A stretch of 64,000 nt of DNA, taken from contig JAETNP010000001.1 in assembly GCA_021768185.1 (NCBI GenBank), forward strand, positions 1-64,000, read 5' to 3'. The notes below the pieces were generated by a model. It saw nothing but the letters and a program-made list of their open reading frames with translations. It made no database searches and had not been told where the DNA came from. Numbering within the stretch: position 1 is the stretch's first letter; each line of letters opens with the position of its first letter. Of the stretch, positions 34,589-41,911 are shown piece by piece. The position numbers were made by a program, and so were the translations under genes. The DNA comes from Oscillospiraceae bacterium (lineage in GTDB: Bacteria > Bacillota > Clostridia > Oscillospirales > Oscillospiraceae).

Positions 34589-35205
34589 TGATTGCCATCA
34601 TCGACTACGGCGTAGGGAACCTGTTCTCCCTGAAAAGCTCCTTTGCCGCCATCGGGGCGGATACCGTGGTCACGGGAGACCCCAGCCTCATCTGCGGTGC
34701 GGAGAAGCTGGTTCTCCCTGGCGTGGGAGCTTTCGGCGACGCGGCGGCGCTGCTGCGCCGGGACGGACTGGACAAATTGGTCAAAGAGGAGGCCCTGGCC
34801 GGAAAGCCCCTGCTGGGCATCTGCCTGGGGATGCAGCTACTCTTTGACTACAGTCTGGAGTACGGACGGCATGAGGGCCTGGGATTGATCCCCGGCTCCG
34901 TGCGGCCCATCGGGGACTATATTCCCGCTGGCTACAAGATCCCCCACATCGGCTGGAACGCCCTCCACTTCCCCGCCGGAAAACCGGTGAGCCCTCTGTT
35001 CCGCCATATCCGGGAAGGCGAGTGCGTGTACTTCGTCCACTCCTTCTGCGGGGCGGAGTGCGGAGAGAGCCTGATTGCCTCGGCGGAGTACGGCGCGGAG
35101 CTGACGGCGGCGGCGGCGCGGGACAACGTGTATGGCGTCCAGTTCCACCCAGAGAAGAGCGGAAACGTGGGCTTAAACATCCTGCGGGCCTTTTGTTCGC
35201 TGTGA
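34588..35205 (+). CDS. Imidazole glycerol phosphate synthase glutaminase subunit (HisH)
   Basis: A 205-residue class I glutaminase that feeds ammonia to HisF. The nucleophile is C79 in LLGICLGMQLLF, and the His-Glu pair is in GVQFHPEKSG near the C-terminus. It starts with GTG overlapping the hisB stop by one base. Confidence 0.94.
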   Translation: MIAIIDYGVGNLFSLKSSFAAIGADTVVTGDPSLICGAEKLVLPGVGAFGDAAALLRRDGLDKLVKEEALAGKPLLGICLGMQLLFDYSLEYGRHEGLGLIPGSVRPIGDYIPAGYKIPHIGWNALHFPAGKPVSPLFRHIREGECVYFVHSFCGAECGESLIASAEYGAELTAAAARDNVYGVQFHPEKSGNVGLNILRAFCSL

Positions 35206-35218
35206 GGAGGGAAATGAA

Positions 35219-35938
35219 ATGCTGATCTTTCCCGCGATTGACTTAAAAGACGGCAAAGTCGTCCGCCTCCACAAGGGCCGCTTCGACACCGTCCATCAGG
35301 TGGCGGACGACCCGGTGGAGACCGCCAAAGCCTTCCACACTGCCGGGGCCAAGTATCTCCACATGGTAGACCTGGACGGCGCAAGAGACGGCGTTCGGAG
35401 AAACAGCGCCATCGTTCAGGCGGTGGCGGAGGTGGGCCTGCGCATCGAGCTGGGCGGCGGCATCCGGTCCATGGCGGACCTGGAGGCGGTGTTCGCCCTG
35501 GGCGTATGGCGGGCGGTGATCGGCTCCGCCGCCGTGTCTGACCCGGATCTTGTCCGGCAGGCGGTGGAGAAATACGGCCCTGCGCGCATCGCCGTGGGCA
35601 TCGACGCCAAGGATGGTCTGGTCCGCACCTCCGGCTGGGAGGAAAACGCCGGATTGGACTATATTGCCTTCGCAAAGCAAATGGAATCAATTGGTATAAA
35701 CTATATTATCTTTACAGATATTGAGACCGACGGAATGCTCTCCGGCCCCTCCTTTGCCCGGCTGGAAGCCCTGCAGAAGGCGGTCTCCTGCTCCATTACC
35801 GCCTCTGGCGGCGTATCCTCCAACGAGGACCTGCGGCAGCTCCGGGACCGGGGGCTGTACGCCGCTATCGTAGGCAAGGCGTGGTACGCCGGGGCGGTAG
35901 ATCTGGCCCAGGCGGTCCGGGAAGGAGGCCCCCAATGA
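35219..35938 (+). CDS. ProFAR isomerase (HisA)
   Basis: A 239-residue TIM-barrel enzyme opening the ProFAR sugar ring. The catalytic Asp is D8 in PAIDLKDGKVVRL; a second half-barrel motif is YIIFTDIETDGMLSG. GAGGAGG precedes the ATG. Its stop overlaps hisF by 4 bp (ATGA). Confidence 0.94.
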   Translation: MLIFPAIDLKDGKVVRLHKGRFDTVHQVADDPVETAKAFHTAGAKYLHMVDLDGARDGVRRNSAIVQAVAEVGLRIELGGGIRSMADLEAVFALGVWRAVIGSAAVSDPDLVRQAVEKYGPARIAVGIDAKDGLVRTSGWEENAGLDYIAFAKQMESIGINYIIFTDIETDGMLSGPSFARLEALQKAVSCSITASGGVSSNEDLRQLRDRGLYAAIVGKAWYAGAVDLAQAVREGGPQ

Positions 35939-36693
35939 TTACCAAGCGCATCATCCCCTGCCTGGACGTGAAGGACGGACGGGTAGTGAAGGGGGTCAAC
36001 TTCCTGGGGCTGGCGGACGTCAGTTCCCCGGTAAAACTGGCAAAGTTCTACTCCGACTGCGGAGCCGACGAGCTGGTGTTTTACGACATCACCGCCTCCG
36101 CCGAGGGCCGGGCGCTGTTCACCGGCATCCTGACGGAGGTGGCCTCCACCATTTTCATCCCCCTCACCGTGGGCGGGGGCATCAACACGGTGGACGACTT
36201 CGACCGGGTGCTGAAATGCGGCGCGGACAAGGTCAGCGTCAACTCCGGCGCTCTCCGTGACCCCTCCCTCATCCCGGCGGCGGCGAAAAAATACGGCGAC
36301 CAGTGCGTGGTCCTGTCCGTGGACGCCAAGCGGGTAGACGGACAGTTCCGTGTCTTCGCCAAGGGCGGACGGGAGGACACCGGGCTGGACGCCATCCAAT
36401 GGATCAAATCCGGCGTTGCCAACGGAGCTGGAGAAATCGTTCTCAACAGCATCGACACCGACGGCGTTAAAAACGGTTTTGACCTGGAGATGCTGGAGGC
36501 AGTGTGCGATGTGGTGGACGTGCCGGTGATCGCCTCGGGCGGGGCCGGGTGCGTCGATCACTTCAAGACGCTGTTCCACACCCTGCCCAAGGTGGATGCG
36601 GGGCTGGCGGCCTCCATCTTCCACTTCGGCGAGGTCTCCATCCCGGACCTCAAGCGGGAGCTGGCGGCGGACGGCATCAATATGAGATTGTGA
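35935..36693 (+). CDS. Imidazole glycerol phosphate synthase cyclase subunit (HisF)
   Basis: A 252-residue TIM-barrel partner of HisH making imidazole glycerol phosphate and AICAR. D11 in IIPCLDVKDGRVVKG is the catalytic acid, and VLNSIDTDGVKNGFDLE contains the second catalytic Asp. I chose ATG 35935, which overlaps the hisA stop and follows GGAGG; an upstream open stretch belongs to the hisA region. Confidence 0.95.
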   Translation: MITKRIIPCLDVKDGRVVKGVNFLGLADVSSPVKLAKFYSDCGADELVFYDITASAEGRALFTGILTEVASTIFIPLTVGGGINTVDDFDRVLKCGADKVSVNSGALRDPSLIPAAAKKYGDQCVVLSVDAKRVDGQFRVFAKGGREDTGLDAIQWIKSGVANGAGEIVLNSIDTDGVKNGFDLEMLEAVCDVVDVPVIASGGAGCVDHFKTLFHTLPKVDAGLAASIFHFGEVSIPDLKRELAADGINMRL

Positions 36694-36704
36694 GGAAAAC
36701 AGAC

Positions 36705-37361
36705 ATGCTCAATATTAGTGAACTGAAATTTGACGCACAGGGCCTGATCCCCGCCGTCGTGGTGGACGCGGCCAGCAAAAAAGTGCTGACCCTGGCCTAC
36801 ATGAACCGGGAGAGCCTGGAGATTTCCATGAAGGAGGGCCGGACCTGCTTCTGGTCCCGCTCCCGGCAGGAGCTGTGGCGGAAGGGAGAGACCAGCGGGA
36901 ACATCCAGCATATCGTGGACATCACCGCCGACTGCGACCGGGACGCCCTGGTGGTCACGGTGAACAAGGAGGGCCCCGCCTGCCATCTGGGAACCGATTC
37001 CTGCTTCAATGACAAGGTATTTGAGGGAGACCAGCCCGCCCCCTTCTCAGTGGAGGGCCTGTACGCCCTGCTCCAGGGCCGGAAGGAGACGCTGCCGGAG
37101 GGGTCTTACACCACCTACCTGTTCCAAAAGGGCCTGGACAAGATCCTCAAAAAGGTGGGCGAGGAATCCACCGAGGTCATCATCGCCGGAAAGGCCAACG
37201 ACAAGCCGGAGACGGTCTACGAGATCGCGGACCTCATGTACCACGTGATGGTGCTGATGGTGGAGATGGGCATTTCCGTGGAGGACGTCACCGCCGAGCT
37301 GGCCTCCCGCCACGTCATCGACCACAAGGTCAAGCAGGAGCGGGCCACGGGCGTATCCTGA
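36705..37361 (+). CDS. Bifunctional PR-AMP cyclohydrolase / PR-ATP pyrophosphatase (HisIE)
   Basis: A 218-residue fusion. Residues about 1-110 are HisI, with the zinc-binding cysteine of ITADCDRDALVV and the later PACHLGTDSCF. Residues about 120-218 are HisE, with EESTEVIIAGKA and the all-alpha NTP pyrophosphatase pattern. It is the last recognisable gene of the operon; a histidinol-phosphate phosphatase gene is not present in the window. Confidence 0.93.
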   Translation: MLNISELKFDAQGLIPAVVVDAASKKVLTLAYMNRESLEISMKEGRTCFWSRSRQELWRKGETSGNIQHIVDITADCDRDALVVTVNKEGPACHLGTDSCFNDKVFEGDQPAPFSVEGLYALLQGRKETLPEGSYTTYLFQKGLDKILKKVGEESTEVIIAGKANDKPETVYEIADLMYHVMVLMVEMGISVEDVTAELASRHVIDHKVKQERATGVS

Positions 37362-37369
37362 CAAAGTGG

Positions 37370-37398
37370 TGGACATTCCGGGCGGTTTGCGGTATACT
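37370..37398 (+). promoter_or_regulatory. Promoter of the small zinc-ribbon membrane protein (and perhaps ispE)
   Basis: TGGACA (37370-37375), a 17 bp spacer, then TATACT (37393-37398). Confidence 0.65.
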
Positions 37399-37437
37399 GC
37401 ACCTGTCGAGTATGATTCGCAGTATGGGAGGACAGAC

Positions 37438-37674
37438 ATGAAGAAGCTGACCCTGGGCCAGGTCCGGTTCCTGATGGCCGTTTCGGCGGCGCTGTCGCTG
37501 GTGCTGCTCCCCGTGAGCAGCGCGCTGAACAGCACGGCGCTCATGTACGCGGGGCTGGGCAGCTTTGTCTTCTCCGCCGTTGTCTGGTTCTGCTTCTACC
37601 GGTGCCCCCACTGCGGGAAGCGCCTGAAGCAGTCCTCCAGCCGGACCTGCCCATACTGCGGCAAGCACCTGTAA
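37438..37674 (+). CDS. Small membrane protein with C-terminal zinc ribbon
   Basis: A 78-residue protein with two predicted membrane helices (about 10-28 and 34-54) followed by two CxxCGK knuckles, CPHCGK and CPYCGK, which should bind one zinc. GGGAGG precedes the ATG. It starts 15 bp before ispE, so the two may be co-transcribed. No function can be assigned. Confidence 0.75.
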   Translation: MKKLTLGQVRFLMAVSAALSLVLLPVSSALNSTALMYAGLGSFVFSAVVWFCFYRCPHCGKRLKQSSSRTCPYCGKHL

Positions 37675-37689
37675 AGGGAGGAGTCTGCC

Positions 37690-38556
37690 ATGACCTGTAC
37701 GGAAAGCGCCTATGCAAAACTGAATCTGGCTCTGGACATTCTGGGCCGCCGTCCGGACGGCTACCACGACATGCGGATGGTCATGCAGTCCATTGACCTT
37801 GCGGACCGGGTGACGATATCCTCCCAGGCGGAACCGGGGGTGTCGGTGAATACCGACCTGCCCTACCTTCCCAGAGGGGAGGGCAACATCGCCGCCAAGG
37901 CGGCCGCCCGCTTCTTTGAGGAAACCGGACTGCCCTTCCCGGGCCTCGCCATCGACATTCAAAAGCAGATCCCCGTGTGCGCCGGCATGGCCGGGGGCAG
38001 CAGCGACGGCGCCGCCGTGCTGCGGGTGCTGCGCCGCGCCTGCGCGCCGGAGATGGCCTTGGAGCGGCTGGAGGAGATCGGCGCGCTGGTGGGCAGCGAC
38101 GTGCCCTACTGCGTCCGGGGGGGCACCGTTCTGGCGGAGGGCCGGGGGGAACGGCTGTCGGAGCTTCCGCCCCTTCCTCCCTGCTGGCTGGTGGTGTGCA
38201 AGCCCTCCTGCTCTGTCTCCACGCCGGAGCTGTTCGCTCAGGTGCGGGTGAAGAAGCTCCGCTGTCATCCGGACGTGACCGGCATGACCGCCGCGCTGGA
38301 GCAGGGAGATCTGGAGGGCATCGCCCGGCGGCTGTACAATGTGTTCGAGGACGTACTGCCCCGGCGCTACATCCAGGTGTTTGAAATGAAAAGCGCCCTG
38401 CTGGAGCATGGCGCCATGGCGGCCTCCATGACCGGCAGCGGACCGGCGGTCTTCGGCATTTTCCGGGATGAGGAACCTGCCGCCCAGGCGGCGGAGGCTT
38501 TACAGGCCCAATGCGCCTCTGTATTTTTCTGCCGTCCCGCGCAGCCTCAGCTGTAA
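37690..38556 (+). CDS. 4-diphosphocytidyl-2-C-methyl-D-erythritol kinase (IspE)
   Basis: A 288-residue GHMP kinase of the non-mevalonate (MEP) isoprenoid pathway, phosphorylating CDP-methylerythritol. K10 in SAYAKLNLALD and the ATP loop PVCAGMAGGSSDGAAV (95-110) are diagnostic; MTGSGPAVFGIF is the third GHMP motif. GGGAGGAG precedes the ATG. Confidence 0.94.
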   Translation: MTCTESAYAKLNLALDILGRRPDGYHDMRMVMQSIDLADRVTISSQAEPGVSVNTDLPYLPRGEGNIAAKAAARFFEETGLPFPGLAIDIQKQIPVCAGMAGGSSDGAAVLRVLRRACAPEMALERLEEIGALVGSDVPYCVRGGTVLAEGRGERLSELPPLPPCWLVVCKPSCSVSTPELFAQVRVKKLRCHPDVTGMTAALEQGDLEGIARRLYNVFEDVLPRRYIQVFEMKSALLEHGAMAASMTGSGPAVFGIFRDEEPAAQAAEALQAQCASVFFCRPAQPQL

Positions 38557-38593
38557 TTCTGGAAAATTTTTTAAAAAATGGTATATTGTCATA

Positions 38594-38645
38594 AAATTCC
38601 GTCCATAATGGAACCAACAAATCCATTATGGACGGAATTTTTGCT
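38594..38645 (+). terminator. Long perfect hairpin after ispE
   Basis: A 19 bp perfect stem (38594-38612 with 38622-38640; arms begin AAATTCCGTCCATAATGGA) is followed by TTTTTGC. It reads as an intrinsic terminator for ispE. Confidence 0.75.
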
Positions 38646-38870
38646 ATGAAACTGCGATATAAACTGCTCATATCTGCTCTGGCCGGCCTGCTGGCCATGA
38701 TGCTCTACAGTGCGCCTATGTGGTGGGGCGTCCTTTTCTCCCCCCTCTCCCAGCAGTTGACCACCGGCGAGATCACCGAGGACGCCGGCGGCGTCCGGTG
38801 GGAGTCCAACGGCGTGGTCTACCGCTTCAAAACGCTGGACATGCTCTTCTCCTTCCTCCATCTTTCTTAA
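38646..38870 (+). CDS. Possible small membrane protein
   Basis: A 74-residue open frame with a basic start (MKLRYKLLISALAG) and one strong membrane helix (about 7-27), then a short soluble tail. The ribosome site is weak and the start lies directly behind the hairpin at 38594-38645, so it would need read-through or another promoter. I do not recognise it; a chance frame is possible. Confidence 0.4.
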   Translation: MKLRYKLLISALAGLLAMMLYSAPMWWGVLFSPLSQQLTTGEITEDAGGVRWESNGVVYRFKTLDMLFSFLHLS

Positions 38871-38879
38871 TATGGGAAA

Positions 38880-38922
38880 CTCCCGCTCGGAATGTACCGG
38901 GCGGGAGCTTCTCATTTTTACA
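38880..38922. terminator. Terminator between the small ORF and the nitroreductase
   Basis: Stem CTCCCGC/GCGGGAG (38880-38907) followed on the plus strand by TTCTCATTTTT. On the minus strand it follows the nitroreductase stop and may serve both directions. Confidence 0.6.
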
Positions 38923-39433
38923 GCTTTTCGTAAGCCGCAAGCTGGTCCAGTGGGACGCGGACCCGGTGGCGGTCCGACTTGGCGTGTTCCCCGGCGGAAT
39001 AACCGACAGCAAGGATGTTCACCGGCTCCAGATTTTCCGGCAGAGCGAACTCCTCCCGGAGGACGTCGGGCTTGAAGAAGCAGATCCACACGCTGCCCAG
39101 CCCCAGCGACGTGGCCTCCAGCATCATATGGTCGGTGAGAATGGCGGCGTCAATGTCCGTGGAGCGCTTCCCGTCAAAGGGCCGGGTCCAGGCCCGGTCG
39201 TGGTCGGCGCAGACGACGACGGCCAGGGGCGCGCCGTAGATATTGGCGGCCTTCCCCACCTTCTCCAGCCCCTCCTCGCTCTGCACCACCAGCAGCTTCA
39301 CCGGCTGGAGGTTCTTCGCCGTGGGAGCCACCCGCGCGGCCTCCAGGATCTGCTCCAGCTTCTCCGGCTCCACCTTCCGGTCCATATAGGCGCGGATGGA
39401 GCAGCGTTTTTTTGCCAGTTCCAAAAAGTCCAT
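38918..39433 (-). CDS. Nitroreductase family protein
   Basis: A 171-residue FMN-binding oxidoreductase of the short nitroreductase type (KRCSIRAYMDRKVEPEKL; VAPTAKNLQPVKLLVV; LEATSLGLGSVWICFF). It probably reduces nitroaromatic or quinone-like compounds with NAD(P)H; the physiological substrate is unknown. AAGGAG precedes the start. It is transcribed divergently from an HxlR regulator, the usual arrangement for HxlR control. Confidence 0.88.
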   Translation of the reverse strand: MDFLELAKKRCSIRAYMDRKVEPEKLEQILEAARVAPTAKNLQPVKLLVVQSEEGLEKVGKAANIYGAPLAVVVCADHDRAWTRPFDGKRSTDIDAAILTDHMMLEATSLGLGSVWICFFKPDVLREEFALPENLEPVNILAVGYSAGEHAKSDRHRVRVPLDQLAAYEKL

Positions 39434-39544
39434 CAGTAGATCTCCTTTTCATCATTTTATTTCCCGGGTAACTTCATTGTACCACACCTGGAAATATCCG
39501 CAAGAGGGCACTTTGAAGGAAGATGCTTCCCAAAAAGATAGCGC

Positions 39545-39608
39545 TTCCCAGAGGGGCGGAAACCTGCTATAATAGGGGAAATCTGCAAATGTAAAGTGGA
39601 GGTTACAT
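39545..39608 (+). promoter_or_regulatory. hxlR promoter and operator overlapping the start codon
   Basis: An extended -10 TGCTATAAT (39565-39573) has a weak -35 TTCCCA (39545-39550). The inverted repeat ATGTAA-N8-TTACAT (39589-39608) spans the ribosome site and the first bases of the start codon. Direct repeats of GCTTCCCA lie just upstream (39529-39550). Confidence 0.6.
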
Positions 39609-39951
39609 GAGGCAGCAACAATTTACATGCCCGGTGGAGGCCACGCTGGCCCTGATCGGAGGGAAATACAAGCCGCTGATCCTCTGGCATCTCAAGGACG
39701 GCCCACGGCGGTATATGGCCCTCCAGAGGCTGCTCCCCGGAGCGACGCCCAAAATGCTGACCCAGCAGCTCCGGGCTCTGACGGACTGCGGCATGGTCTG
39801 CCGGGAGGTCATCCCGGCGCGGCCTCCCAGAACGGTGTATTCCCTCACCCCCTTCGGGGAGAGCGTGGTGCCCGTGCTGGACGCCATGTGCCGGTGGGGC
39901 CGGGAGTACCTGAATGGAGAGGGCGTCCCGCCGCCCTGCGGCAAAGGATAA
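39607..39951 (+). CDS. HxlR family transcriptional regulator
   Basis: A 114-residue winged-helix protein (CPVEATLALIGGKYKPLILW; PKMLTQQLRALTDCGMV) of the HxlR type, which often responds to electrophiles or aldehydes. C9 in the FTCPVE segment is the conserved redox-type cysteine position. It is divergent from the nitroreductase gene and an ATGTAA/TTACAT palindrome covers its own start, implying autoregulation and probable control of the nitroreductase. Confidence 0.87.
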   Translation: MRQQQFTCPVEATLALIGGKYKPLILWHLKDGPRRYMALQRLLPGATPKMLTQQLRALTDCGMVCREVIPARPPRTVYSLTPFGESVVPVLDAMCRWGREYLNGEGVPPPCGKG

Positions 39952-39990
39952 AAGATCCCGCCCGGTACACCGGACGGGATCTTTCCATGG
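39948..39990. terminator. Bidirectional terminator between hxlR and the symporter gene
   Basis: Inverted repeat AAAGATCCCGCCCGGT / ACCGGACGGGATCTTT (about 39951-39985). Confidence 0.75.
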
Positions 39991-40004
39991 ACAGGCGGGC
40001 GCGT

Positions 40005-41426
40005 TTACTTTCGCAGCTTCCGCTCGTTGTCAAAATACTCTCTGGTCGTCTTGAAGACCACCGGGCACAGGGCAATCAACGCGATCAGGTTGGGGATGGC
40101 CATCAGGCCGTTGAGGGTGTCGGCAATGTTCCATGCCAGGGACAGGTCCATCGTGGCGCTGATAATGACTACCAGGGTAAAGATGACCTGATAGGGCTTC
40201 ACCGCCTTCTCGCCCAGCAGGAACTCCCAGCAGCGGGTGCCGTAGAGGCCCCAGCTCAGGACGGTAGACAGGGCGAACAGGCTCAGGCCGATGGCGATGA
40301 TCAGCGCGCCCGTCCTGCCGCCCAGGACCGTACCCAGCGCCTGGGCGTTGAGGGAGGTGCCGCCCTTGACGCCGTAGTTCATAGCGCTCTCATCCAGGGC
40401 CAGCAGCAGGGTCAAACCGGACAGGGTGCAGATGACGATGGTGTCCATGAAGACCTCGAAGATGCCGTAGAGGCCCTGCCGCACGGGGTTGGTCTCGGAG
40501 GTGGCGGCGTGGGCGATAGGCGCGGAACCGAGGCCGGCCTCATTGGAGAACACGCCCCGCTTGACGCCCCACTCGATGCACAGCTTGATGCCGATACCAG
40601 CAGCGCCGCCGGTGACGGCCTGGGGGCTGAAAGCGCCCTGGAAGATCATGCCGAACACGTGGGGGACCTTGGTGATATTGACGCCCACCACGATCAGGCA
40701 GGCCACGATGTAGATCACGGACATAATGGGGACCAGGAACTCGGTGACCTCGCCGATGCGCTTGATGCCGCCCACCAGGACCACGCCGATGATGACCATC
40801 AGGATAACGGCCACAACGATGTTGATCACCATCTGGTACTCCGCGGCGCCGGGGTTGAACGCCTGGATGGCGTCATTGATGGACTCCGTGATGGCGCCCA
40901 CCTGCACGGCGTTGCCGATGCCGAAGGAGGCCAGACCGCCGAAGATACAGAAGATGACGCCCAGCCACTTCCAGTTCTTGCCCAGGCCGTTCTTGATATA
41001 GTACATGGGGCCGCCCACCCAGTCGCCCAGGACGTTGCGCTCACGGTACTTCACCGACAGCATGACCTCGGAGTACTTGGTGGCCATGCCCAGCAGGGCG
41101 GAGACCCACAGCCAGAAAATCGCGCCCGCGCCGCCCAGGGTCACGGCGGCGGTGATGCCGGCGATGTTGCCGGTGCCCACGGTAGCCGCCAGAGCGGTGG
41201 TCAGGGCCTGGAGGGGGGTGACCTCGCCGGCCTTGGCGGTCTGCTTCTTGAACATCTTGCCCACGGTGTTCTTCATAGCGTAGCCGAACTTCCTGAACTG
41301 GAAGCCCTTCAGGCCCACGGTCAGGATGATGCCCGCGGCCATGAGCAGCACCAGGGCGGGAATACCCCATACAATGCCATTGAGCCAGTCATTTCCCTTT
41401 GCAATTGCCTCATAGATTTGTGCCAT
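40005..41426 (-). CDS. Alanine/glycine:cation symporter (AGCS family)
   Basis: A 473-residue Na+-coupled amino-acid permease with about ten membrane helices. AGCS signatures are GAGAIFWLWVSALLGMATKY, the region GTGNIAGITAAVTLGG, and SNEAGLGSAPIAHAA. I chose ATG 41426 (MAQIYEAI), with AAGGAGAG upstream; the frame runs on into the leader. The leader carries a tandem glycine riboswitch and a terminator, so glycine is a likely substrate. Confidence 0.93.
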   Translation of the reverse strand: MAQIYEAIAKGNDWLNGIVWGIPALVLLMAAGIILTVGLKGFQFRKFGYAMKNTVGKMFKKQTAKAGEVTPLQALTTALAATVGTGNIAGITAAVTLGGAGAIFWLWVSALLGMATKYSEVMLSVKYRERNVLGDWVGGPMYYIKNGLGKNWKWLGVIFCIFGGLASFGIGNAVQVGAITESINDAIQAFNPGAAEYQMVINIVVAVILMVIIGVVLVGGIKRIGEVTEFLVPIMSVIYIVACLIVVGVNITKVPHVFGMIFQGAFSPQAVTGGAAGIGIKLCIEWGVKRGVFSNEAGLGSAPIAHAATSETNPVRQGLYGIFEVFMDTIVICTLSGLTLLLALDESAMNYGVKGGTSLNAQALGTVLGGRTGALIIAIGLSLFALSTVLSWGLYGTRCWEFLLGEKAVKPYQVIFTLVVIISATMDLSLAWNIADTLNGLMAIPNLIALIALCPVVFKTTREYFDNERKLRK

Positions 41427-41463
41427 ACGCTCTCTCTCCTTTTCCTTTTCCAATTTACATACC

Positions 41464-41499
41464 GAAACAAAACGAGGGAGGCGACGGCGCGCCTCCCTC
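41464..41499 (-). terminator. Riboswitch-associated terminator of the symporter leader
   Basis: Minus-strand stem GAGGGAGGCG/CGCCTCCCTC (41499-41474) followed by GTTTTGTTTCGG, placed between the glycine aptamers and the symporter start. It is the likely expression platform. Confidence 0.75.
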
Positions 41500-41559
41500 T
41501 GCTCAAGCGGAAAATGAAAATACTCCCCCCTGGGTCTCCCTTCCGGGGTCATATATCGA

Positions 41560-41735
41560 ATTCCGTCCTTTTGCCTGAGAGATTACGGCTTGGCCGCTTG
41601 CACCTTCGGCATCCGCTCATTCGCGGAGTTCTCCAGAATCTCGTCCGCCCGCAGTCCCGCCTTACGGCACCTGCGCGATTTACGCCTTCGGTGGGGGATC
41701 ATTCCTTTCCAATGGGCCCCTCTCTCCTGCGGACA
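41560..41735 (-). promoter_or_regulatory. Tandem glycine riboswitch
   Basis: On the minus strand, aptamer 1 (about 41735-41648) has GCAGGAGAGAG, CACCGAAGGCG and GCAGGTGCCGTAAGGCGGGA. Aptamer 2 (about 41640-41560) has TCTGGAGAA, GCCGAAGGTGCAA and CTCTCAGGCAAAAGGACG. These are the conserved blocks of gcvT-type aptamers, in order and in tandem. Confidence 0.9.
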
Positions 41736-41762
41736 TCCTCCGATATGTAGTTGATACAGTAT

Positions 41763-41791
41763 ATTTTACCAGACCCTCTCCCATGACGCAA
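41763..41791 (-). promoter_or_regulatory. Promoter of the riboswitch/symporter transcript
   Basis: On the minus strand TTGCGT (41791-41786), a 17 bp spacer, then TAAAAT (41768-41763) with an extended TGG. Confidence 0.65.
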
Positions 41792-41911
41792 GTATAATTT
41801 TACAAAAACTTCATATTTTTTCTCTTGACATCCCTGGTTATTCGCACAAAAATAGAGTAGAGTAAGGAAATATTTGCTTCTGCGGCCATTATACCGCGGA
41901 AAGGAGAGCAT

